Part shown: positions 55,201 through 64,000 of the stretch, in pieces | How the letters are laid out: each line of letters opens with the position of its first letter | Numbering within the stretch: the stretch's first letter is position 1 | NCBI GenBank assembly: GCA_037039685.1 | Contig: JAWNGF010000009.1 | Location: 2,170,001 to 2,234,000 of the forward strand | Source of the DNA: Ceratobasidium sp. AG-K | Taxonomy: Eukaryota > Basidiomycota > Agaricomycetes > Cantharellales > Ceratobasidiaceae | Direction: 5' to 3' | Length of the DNA stretch: 64,000 nucleotides | Translations under genes and position numbers: made by a program | The notes under the pieces: model-generated | Told to the model about the DNA's origin: nothing | The model's database searches: none | What the model saw: the letters and a program-made list of their open reading frames with translations, nothing else

Positions 55201-57246
55201 ATTGATAAATACAGGAAGACTTGCGCAATGCGTGGCTTCCACATACAAGAACTACGGCTACCCGAGCGAAAAGAATACTCGAGGACTCATGGAGCGCCCA
55301 ATGGCTGAAAGAAGCCCGGGGATCGGAACTTCCACATGCATCAAAACGGACATCATCGACACTATGAGTTCGGCACCTAACTATGTTACCGGGCCTCCTA
55401 TGAATATTGATAAGGTGTTTTAAAACAGCATGTGGCCACATGCATGGTCATAAACGCCGAGCGGACCCGACTCCCGCCAGCATGGGAGTCGTTGGGCTAC
55501 TTAGTCATCCCAGGGTGGTGGGGCTCGGGCGCCGCCCGCCGTGTCAGACAGCCGTCGGGTCTAAATGGCAACCAACTACACCATGATCTGAGTAGTAACA
55601 ATCGTTAATTTATCTGATCGTCCCACTCACATCGAACAAACTGTGCGTCGAAAACGTGTTCCGTGATATAGCGTGGAAATCCCAATTATATCCTCGGAAT
55701 TTTTAAATGCATTTTAAATTCAGTCTCCAATAATCGAAGCGTTCTAGTGGACTGTGCTAACCGCATACTCCGGCACGGCTAGCCCGGCCTTGGGCTTCGA
55801 CTCGCACACATGTTTGTCAAGTAGCGCACCTCGTCCTCGTAATAAATCAAAGAATGAGGAACATAGGCTTGCCCCCGCTACGCGCATGTGCGACAAGCCC
55901 GACATCAATGAGCTGATCACAAAGTAATGGGCGCGAGGCATCAAAGAAATTACCAGAGACTCGGCTGGGTTGCAAGTTTGACAGTTCAAATTTAGCAGCC
56001 TGGGGATTTTCTTCGCTAGACTCGCTCAGAGCGCACACGAGCACCAGAAGATGTGACCAACGACACCGGATGATTGCTCGATACGGGCAGTTGATTTCCG
56101 GGTATTCTGATTTGAGAAGCGCGGGAGTTGTACCCCGCATCATGGGGATTATGGGGAAGGTATTGCCAGGCACTCGAACGTGCGATTCATTGGCCAGGCT
56201 ACATCATAGCGTAAGGCCCAGCTCCATAGGTGGCTCGTCGGGGCCCGCAAAATGAATACCCTGTGCTAGTGCCAAGATCCAGTCAAAGATATATCAACGA
56301 CACGTCATTTAGCCTCGTTGGACTCCTTACCAAAATTGTAAGACTACGGATAACGATATGCTCTTTGGGTGTTGTCACGAGTTACTGAGACCATTGTAGT
56401 CACGGTGGAGTGGTCGTGGTAGTACAACCTTGTCCATTCTACGTAACTACCGGAGCAGCCTGAAACGACTCGCTAATTAGGTGGATGATCAAAGTCAAGG
56501 TCGCGTGTCGATCGTGAATAATACGTACCTAAACCGGTTTGTCAGACATCTCGGCCCCACTGACTCTTGCTCGTAGCATTCTGTGGCATTCTCGTGGTTC
56601 TCACACGGTCAACGCAAGGGACCAGGTACGAGCTCCGAGTCCCTATGAGTGTTTCCAAGTCGTAAATCTCAGAGGAATATTCGACAAGAGACTTCAGAAC
56701 AGTTTGGCAAAGCGTATTGCAGCCAAGGGGTCAAACAGGGCGCCCCCATCAAACTTTGCTTACCGCTCTGGAACCTTGAACGTTTCTGCCTAGCACCAGC
56801 TGACGCCCATATATTCAAGACTCCCTCTCTCCTATACCCACAGAACGGCAACATGCAAAATATGGAAAGTAATCTTCAGAGACGTGCGTCCCTTCAAGAT
56901 CAAGGTATAGGCCTAGCACATATTCCTGAAGCCAGGGGATAAACCCGAAGATTAACCTTATAGTCGTGATTGACCCATCACACAGGAACCTTCTCAACTG
57001 GTTAATCGTAGCCCATGTAGATCCTCTGATTGGGTGGGTTGCAGTCAGACAGCACATACCTTTGTGTCCATAATTATCAAAAACCCAATCCATGCATCTA
57101 TCACTTGGGATAATATCGGTAAGAACTGCAACGGTAGATTCACGACGAGTTAGGACTAGTATACATGTAGATCCATCTAAACCACACAGTTTAGCCAACT
57201 TGTGTGACGAAGAGGAGGAAGCAACTCGCCACGAGCGACTGTACGG
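49224..57246. other. gene-poor host stretch, 8 kb
   Basis: The first 1.4 kb upstream of the Nrg1-like gene is probably its leader and promoter. CACGTG- and CACGTC-type sites lie near 50390-50411. Between 50600 and 57200 only short frames occur, without domains or believable splice patterns. No repeats, tRNA or retrotransposon pieces were recognised. Confidence 0.45.
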
Positions 57247-58375
57247 CTATTCGGCGGACTTCTTTTTCTTCTCCTCGATACAAACGACATTGTCCTCAGG
57301 CACCCCTTTGAGCACACCCACTTGATTTTCAATCATTTCCACAATATCGTCCGTGACATCGCCCTGCACGACAATCTCGTCTTGGCCTTGAGGATTCTTC
57401 GTGACCGATGAACCTGTAGCGAACTTTTGAGCGAAGAGTTTCGCAGCCTTTTTGAGATCAACATCTGGGGTATTCGCAAAGCGGGGTCAGCAAAGGTTAA
57501 TGAATCCATCTCCGATCACTGCATGTCACGTTATCCATATCAAGACCGTTCCAACGTAGAGAATATGAATTAAATAAATAAATGCTTGCTGACCGAATGC
57601 TTCCAGCCCATGGATCGACGTGACGTGCTTGCGCTTATTACGTTCAATACGCTTAATAGTCACCTGTGGAGAATCGAGTGTGTGAGTACGGCATCTCAAG
57701 CTAAACTGATTGGTGCCTCGCCGCTGTGGCAAGGATAACCGGGGTGAAGGATACATGTACCTTGGCGGCCTAGCCAGCGAGAGATGATCAGATCCTGGAT
57801 GTACACGCAAATCGTCGAGACCATACCTTTTTCTTTTTCATGTCTGCCTCTGCTTTGACGTCGGCTTTGGCTTCCATGACCGCCGCTTTCTTGTCTAGTT
57901 TAGCCTGCGCCTCAAGAGAGAGTGCCTCTGCTTTTTGTTGCAGTGCATCTAAATTGGGTGTGCCACGAGCACATTAGTTTGATCCCAGAACAGATCTGGT
58001 GCCCCAGGGCGATGGAAGCATTAGACTCACCTTCGCCATAGTACTTGTCAAACAGGTCCGGATGCTCCTCTTGTAGCCATGCCTTACATTTAGATACCGA
58101 AACTCCAAACTCGCAGTATTCCGGGGGGAAGGTGCACACTAGGAGAACATGATTAGTGAATGTTGGCCATGGTCATTGGACCGAGCGGCACCTGCACAAT
58201 ACAGCACTTGTACCAGCTCTATAGTGGGCTGACCAGACCCAGAGGCGGCAGGTGCGGCCTCTTCGACCACTGGTGCGGGATTGGCTTGGCGGGCTTTGGG
58301 CATGAAGATAGGGGTTGGGAGGAGAAATTGGGTTTGGAGTGCTTTGTCATCCGTCCGTGTCATAGGAGCGTCCAT
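57247..58375 (-). CDS. TMA22: translation machinery-associated protein 22 (DENR)
   Basis: Partner of Tma20/MCT-1; the pair removes deacylated tRNA from post-termination 40S subunits and affects reinitiation. Five exons: 58375-58192, 58138-58031, 57948-57827, 57663-57594 and 57464-57247, 233 residues, frame kept. Landmarks: VQVLYCAVCTFPPEYCEFGV and SKCKAWLQEEHPDLFDKYYG (N-terminal zinc-binding region with its paired Cys), a charged coiled linker (QAKLDKKAAVMEAKADVKAE), then the SUI1/eIF1 fold with TIKRIERNKRKHVTSIHGLE, VDLKKAAKLFAQKFATGSS, NPQGQDEIVVQGDV and VGVLKGVPEDNVVCIEEKKK. The start may be ATG 58303 (MPKARQ) rather than 58375; the first 24 residues are not family-like. It lies 302 bp downstream of ARB1 on the same strand. 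Confidence 0.94.
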
Positions 58376-58677
58376 GCTTATGCAATCACCCTGGGGGCCG
58401 ACCCTGCATAACTTTCCACCTTGTCGTTGCTGTAAACCTTGCTAGAAGAGGCCCCTCGAGGACCTCCACCGCACGTTTATCGCGAGAACTCACACGCGTC
58501 TTCCCCACGTCTTCCCCACATGAGAGATCGGTGGAAACAACCGTATTCCCCCAATGGTAGTGGCATTCAGATGCAAGCATGATCCATTCCATTCACTAAT
58601 CAAGGTATGTCGATACAAGTGTCTATAATGCAATGAAGATGTGTTGTTTGCCACGTTTCAGAGCGGGCCAACTACAT
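58376..58677. other. intergenic between ARB1 and TMA22
   Basis: 302 bp that must hold the ARB1 3' end and the TMA22 promoter. No recognisable motif. Confidence 0.45.
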
Positions 58678-61600
58678 TTAGGCAACTTTGCCTCCAGTCG
58701 CACTTTTGCTGAATAACTTGGCCTTTTCGATCGCGGCCACACCTACGGAGATAAATCCAGTTAGCACCTGGCTCGGTACCGCTCTTCACAAAGTGGATAT
58801 TTGATCAAGTTGGAACCCAAGGCAACATGTCCGAACCAAGCGGAACTAGATTGCCTTTTCGAGACGCCCAGCCTCATTAAGTCATTTGTCAAGCTCCGGG
58901 TGGAAACAATCGACCACGGTGCAACCAGAGTCGAGACCCAACAAAGCGTGAAGATATAGGGTCAATATGTACTCACTATCTTTGACCAGCATAGCCTTGT
59001 ATGCTTTGATATCAATGTCTTCCTTCGTGAGGTTCCGGATCTTCTTGTCTTTGACTTCCCAGAGCTCGCCCGCTACCTGCGAAATGAGGCCTGTGCCATT
59101 AAAGAATCCACGCACGTCAGTTAGATAGTACCCAGTATATGAGCGAGAAACGTTGCCGTACGGAAGTCGTGAGAGACAATAACTACGCCGCCCTCGAATT
59201 CTTTGATAGCAGTGGCGAGAGCGTCGATAGAGGTCATATCCAAATGGTTCGTGGGCTCATCTAAAGATGACGCAACAAGTATCGAGCACCGTTCGAAGTA
59301 GGACGAGGTCGATTCCGAGTGTAGGTGACAGACGGCAAGTGACGTAAAAGCCGGCCCGCCGCGACGATCGTAGGCGTTGTTAGATAATCGCCGGAAGCCA
59401 TGTATGGCCACGATTACGTGTGTTACAAATTTAAATGTGTGGTTTGTGTGGTGGGAAAGAATTAAGTTTGAATCGAATGGACCAGGTCCGAACCGAACCC
59501 GTAAAGTTCAAAAATTAAAGTTAGCGCCAGTAAGATTCGGATAGTGATCAAAGCGGCGCGAAACACCCGGAGGAACCTTGTCGGCCTGCGGCAGTGCGAC
59601 AGAGGACGCCGCTAACAAGAGTATATGCGGGGTGGTAGCGCCGCAAGTAGAGAATTTGTTTGCACATAATTCCGCTCATCGAAGCCCGCACCCAAGCCAA
59701 CCAGTATCTGGTATACTGGCTTTGAACGAAAACCAAAGATCAAAGGACATACCTAACAGCAAGATATGGGGATGTTCCATCGCCAATTGAGAAAATACAA
59801 CTCGATTACGGAGACCATCGGAGAGTTGGTTGATAGGCGACGTTTGATGTGCACCCGAGAGACCAAATCGTCCAAGTTGTTGACGCCAGAACTGAACAAA
59901 ATAATAGTTAACATCAATAAATGCGTAGAGTCAACAACGTTAGTACGATGTATAGCTTTAGACGCTACGCTGCGACTAGAATAACTTTCATTGCGACATC
60001 CAACACCCAACAGCAGAGCTGCACAAACAAAGTAAAACACTGATCGTAGACTCACCATGATCTCCTTTTCAGGATACTTCTCCCTATATAGGCTCTCCAT
60101 ATACTCCAATGGGCTCTTGTCATAGGGTAGCTGATCCGCACTGTGCTGGCTGTACTTAGCTAACTTCAAGCTGGAGTGCTTGGAAATAGTTCCTTCGCAG
60201 GGCTGCAGTACGCCAGTAATGAGATGCAGAAGTGTTGATTTTCCGGTACCGTTGGCTCCGAGAATTGCAATACGAGAGTCCATACTTTCAGTTTAAGATG
60301 CGATGTAGCAGTAGAGTCAATGGCGTAAAACAGCCAAGTAAATGCGCAGCGACGTTCGGGTGGAGTGGAGTAGAGGTAAGATAGAGTCAGTAAGTGTATG
60401 TGCTGTGACAAGGGCGAGTCCCTTCGTATGCGGGCGAACTGCGAGATTCGCTCTACAGCACTACGAGAGGAAACAAGGTTTCCAATGGGATAACTACTTA
60501 CTCGATAGCCAAGTTGAGGTGATTATACAGATAATCCTCCTTTTTGCCCGAATATGAAAATGCGACGTCGTTGAACGAGATAATCGGCGGAGGAAGTTTT
60601 CGGATATCTTCAAAATTGAATCGCAACGTCTTGGAAGCTTCAACCTTTTCCACAAGACCGGCGGCCTCCATTTTGTCAATAATCTGAGACGAAGATATAT
60701 GTTATATGCGAACAAATAAAACAGAGGGGGACGGACCTTTTGTTTGCTCTTTGCCTGTTTGACCAAATTGGCGTATGTTCCGGCGCTCGCAATAAACTTC
60801 TTAATGTGCGCGATTTCTTCTTGTTGTTTATTGTACGCCTTCATTTGGTTAATCTCGTTCTCCGCCTTGGTGCGCACATATGTGGTATAGTTACCACCAT
60901 AGTATACTAGCTGATACGATAATTAACGCAAAACTCTGCAGGAATAAACAAAACAAAAAAAAAACGGACCTTTTTCTTGTGCGTGAGGTCCATAATGTTG
61001 GTGCATACACTGTCCATAAAGTCTTGAGAGTGCGACGTAATCTACAATTTGAATCCCTAAGCGTCTTCCTGGTTCCAAGATCTCCAGCAACTTACAACAA
61101 GAATATGGTTGTAGGTAGAGAGGTATGCTTCTAGCCACACGACGGCGCCAAGATCCAAGTGATTAGCTGGATAACGTATGTTTAGTGATTTAAAGCGCCA
61201 TATCTAAAGTAAAACGCACTTGGTTCGTCTAATAGCCATTTAAACGTGTTAGCGTGTGGCGAAATTCTAAGGATTGGCTAGACATACCAAGAAGCAAAAG
61301 ATGCGGCTTTATAAACAGCGCGCGAGCGAGCGAAACACGCATCCTCCATCCACCAGACATATCCTTGGTTGCCTTCTTCATCATAGTTGGCGTAAACCCA
61401 AGACCGTGAAGAATACTCCCTGCTTTGACCTAGATAAAATTCGAATGAATATCCAAAGGTTTGAATCATTAGCAGCTAAGGCTACCTCGAATGTCGCCGG
61501 GTCCAGTTCCTCAAGCTCCTCGTGGAGCGCGTCCAAGGCTAACTCGTCGACATCGTCTGCCACACTAAGATCCTCGATCATTTTCTCGAGTCGTGCAACT

Positions 61601-62321
61601 TTTTCTTTGGCGGATTTGATAATATAATCCACCGCATTGGTCTCCGATGGCTCAGCTTCTCCTCGGACAAGATAGATCTACAGGTTAGAGACAATCAACA
61701 TTAAGGTTTTGGATGGGGCAAGTGAGTGGATGAGCGTTATGCGGCGAGGGCAGACACAAGGTAAGATACTTACGTCAATGTGTTGTGGAATCTCAATATC
61801 ACGCTCAGCCAATGATTGAAGGAAGGTAGATTTTCCCAAACCGTTCTCGCCCATAAGGCCATATCTATTGGACAATGTTCCCTTGAATTGCACACCCCCA
61901 CATTTGGATGGATAGCACATACCGTTGACCATAGTTGAGCGAGACCTCAGCGCCCTCGAACAGAAGTCGGCCGTGGAATGAAAGTGTGTAACCATCAATC
62001 TTAATATCCCGTCCCTTGGGATCCGAGACGAGCACTCCGGAGGCGCTCCTGCAGATGTGAGAAATTTCTGAGCGGGGTATCTATGGCAACGAGTCCATAA
62101 GCGTACCTATCGGTTGCAATAGCGAGCTTGGCCATGCTGGTCAAGTCTTCTGTGCTAGCATTAAGGGATCCTGGTACGCTGGTAAGTGGCGTGTTAACGC
62201 TCGATCCATTGACGGAGACCGTATCTCCTGGGGTGCCGGTTGAAGAGCCCTTGCCGCCCTTGGAGGCAGCCTTGGCAGCCTTTTCTGCGAGTCTCTTCTG
62301 CTTGGACGCGGATGGAGGCAT
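58678..62321 (-). CDS. ARB1: ABCF ATPase ARB1, ribosome biogenesis
   Basis: Cytosolic/nuclear twin-ATPase of the ABCF2 group, no membrane segments; it drives 40S and 60S maturation and export. Fifteen exons give 639 residues with frame kept: 62321-62107, 62048-61923, 61864-61774, 61677-61486, 61429-61288, 61228-61220, 61166-61096, 61041-60970, 60910-60737, 60683-60502, 60284-60056, 59891-59753, 59260-59162, 59090-58977 and 58742-58678. A basic N-terminus ([20 protein letters not shown]) comes first. NBD1: Walker [10 protein letters not shown], signature [15 protein letters not shown], Walker [13 protein letters not shown]. The linker ([20 protein letters not shown]) follows. NBD2: Walker [10 protein letters not shown], signature [15 protein letters not shown], Walker [12 protein letters not shown], then [19 protein letters not shown]. 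Yeast Arb1 is 610 residues. Exon 6 has nine bases. One intron is 492 bp. Confidence 0.95.
59261..59752 (-). other. unusually long ARB1 intron 12 (492 bp)
   Basis: Donor GTATGT at 59752 and acceptor TTTAG at 59261. Other introns of this gene are about 40-230 bp. No ORF, LTR or inverted-repeat ends were noticed inside. Confidence 0.7.
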
Positions 62322-63189
62322 TTCAACAGAGTGGTGGGCAAAAGTGGAAAATTGTCTAGGGTACGAGATGATCGCCAATACGTGACCAATCACATATACC
62401 CCACTTTGGGTGCTCACGTGCCAATGACGGTATCGAATGTCGCAGTCAAAGGAGGCAAGCCAGGGACTCGATTCTCGCCACGCGTCGCTCAAGGGGTTCG
62501 CAATGCCACCCTGAGCGTTGAGGGAAGCTTTGGAGGTTATTAGCCTCTGTCCTTGAATGCCTTAATTTAGTGGTCCGGTTCGAGCGGCGAGCCCTAAGCG
62601 CCGTGCGTCTCCATAGCTGTATGCGCTTTCGTGACAGGACGGATGGTCGAAGGTTACTCTCCCCGTCATCCCCGTCCACCTCAAAGGGTATCCTTGTTGT
62701 ATTATTATTATTATCTATAGGTGCCACCCGGCTTTCCCTTTGATTTCTTCCATAAGCTCCCGAGTTCACTTCCGCTCTTCCAGGCAATGCGGCCCATCTC
62801 TATCCACCCATTCGGTAGGGCATCAGTCTGAGCTGCCCTTGTTGGGGGCTGGTCGATTTCGCCACGGATCTCGCTTTAAACGTTATAGGGTAGGCGTGTT
62901 TGGCTCGAGCACGTAATTAATACACTTTTCAATTCATTGGCACCGTGCTTCTTTTATTTTCGACCAAGTTGAGATCTGCTAGATTCCACGGCGGTGGCAT
63001 CGAAATGTGCAGACTTCCTGGTTTCGAAGCTAGTGGAAACAGCGGATCTCAAGTGTAGGTCAGTAACCTATTTCGTTAGCTCGACTTGCGCAAGCTGTCA
63101 ACCGCTGGCAATGTGCAATTCAGTTCAATCTGCTTGTATTCTGTGCGTACAATATACACCAGCTCTTGCAGAGTTGCGTCGAACCACGT
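62322..63189. other. intergenic, ARB1 upstream region
   Basis: Contains the ARB1 promoter and probably the start of the F-box gene (ATG near 63003, MCRLPGFEA, not proved). A run of TATTATTATTAT lies near 62700. No other gene seen. Confidence 0.4.
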
Positions 63190-63860
63190 GCTACTGTTTT
63201 CGACGCGCTCATCGACCACGGTCGCCTGTCTCTCGTTGAACTTCCGTCCGAAACTATATTAGGGATACTCAGTCGTCTCGAAGCGGGAGGTATCAGGCGC
63301 TTTCAGCAGGCCGGTGGATAGTTTGCCTGTCTAGGAGTTTTATTAACTAGCTCCTCAGGTCTGTCGCCGATTTCAAGACCTAGTGGCTGCGGACTGGTAC
63401 TTGCAATACGTGCTGGAGCTGGAACTTTGCGGGTACGCGCCACCACCTATACCGCGTCTGAAGTTGAAATACCTCGAAAATCAACAACATTGTGCGAACA
63501 TCATCCAAAATGGGGAGAGCCTGGGTCTATTCAACCAACCCTCATCCAGTTCTCCGTTGCGGGTCAGTCAAGTTCTGGGAAATTCGTAGATGGAGTTTAC
63601 GCTCGAGGACTCCAACACTTACTCCCCTGGATCATTCTGCAAGTGCCACTACGTATGCTCTTGATTTTTACCAGCTACCATCCTCCAACACAGAATCCGA
63701 GTTGAAAACATGGACTCACACAAATTTGGGCCAACGTGTCGTCAAATTTACGATCCAACCTGCGCAAGATTTTTTGGATTTAACGGCAGTGGTCATTGAA
63801 GTTATATTGAAGGAGGCAGGTGTTTTTCTTTTCTTTATCTCGGGATGTGCTTGGATTTGA
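63190..63860 (+). pseudogene. F-box protein, fragmentary or decayed, at the window edge
   Basis: F-box proteins recruit targets to SCF ubiquitin ligases. Exon 63208-63309 reads LIDHGRLSLVELPSETILGI, then LSRLEAGGIRRFQQ; after a short intron (63310-63358, apparently GC-AG) VCRRFQDLVAADWYLQYVLE completes an F-box of the usual L-P-x-E…I…V-C-R-x-F type. Downstream matches to this expanded fungal family change frame: EHHPKWGEPGSIQPTLIQFS (about 63500-63560), then VKFWEIRRWSLRSRTPTLTP after a one-base shift near 63570, then QPAQDFLDLTAVVIEV to about 63800. The frameshift suggests decay unless an unseen intron lies there. The start codon is uncertain and the gene runs to or past the right edge. Confidence 0.6.
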
Positions 63861-64000
63861 CAGCTTTTAAGTCGGCAGTTGGAACAGGTATTTTAGTTTA
63901 CAGTCTATGAGAAGAGTGACCGAAGCGACCAGCCCTCTAGTGTGCATTGGGCGTACTTTACGTTATACTCGAATACATTTATATCCAGGCAGGGGGTAAC

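Overview
The window looks like a chromosome segment of an agaricomycete fungus, most probably a Rhizoctonia/Ceratobasidium-type basidiomycete. This is inferred from the many ~50-bp introns, the families of host genes present and the style of the Ty3/gypsy elements; no database search was possible.

Positions 1-24431 are a stack of Ty3/gypsy chromoviral LTR retrotransposons. From oldest to youngest: E0 (+ strand remnant, 344-1379), D (+ strand 3' half, 21292-24431), A (- strand, 1381-21291, truncated at its 3' end), B (- strand, 2553-16618, inserted in A with target duplication ACTGC) and C (+ strand, 6429-13538, inserted in B with target duplication TTGGT). A and B are one family; C and D are a second family. 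C has two LTRs that look identical by eye, so it is very recent, yet its pol carries a nonsense codon and a frameshift. The elements share features worth attention: a 12-14 nt primer site complementary to a segment just downstream of the LTR TATA box (self-priming layout), a GGGAAAA frameshift site at the gag-pol overlap in both families, a conserved ~50-residue SH3/Tudor-like segment in Gag, and, in C and D, an extra 161-codon ORF overlapping the end of pol in another frame and ending in SUMO-interaction-like motifs. A and B also carry a coiled-coil leader ORF upstream of gag.

Positions 24432-64000 are host sequence of low gene density. From left to right: an unrecognised gene with a basic N-terminal region (24960-26255), a 6.4-kb gene-poor stretch with a 17-bp minisatellite, a spliced single-pass membrane protein (32710-33866), ribosomal protein uL1/RPL10A (34357-35337, -), a TKL-like protein kinase and an adjoining helical-repeat region (35650-38102, +), a tandem pair of Zn2Cys6 transcription factors of which the first is decayed (39647-44127, +), a C2H2 factor like Nrg1 (47004-49223, -), an 8-kb gene-poor stretch, TMA22/DENR (57247-58375, -), the ABCF ATPase ARB1 (58678-62321, -) and an F-box protein fragment at the right edge. 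uL1, TMA22 and ARB1 all serve ribosomes or translation, and TMA22 and ARB1 lie head to tail with about 300 bp between them. Exon boundaries for uL1, Nrg1, TMA22, ARB1 and the membrane protein were read by hand and keep frame throughout.
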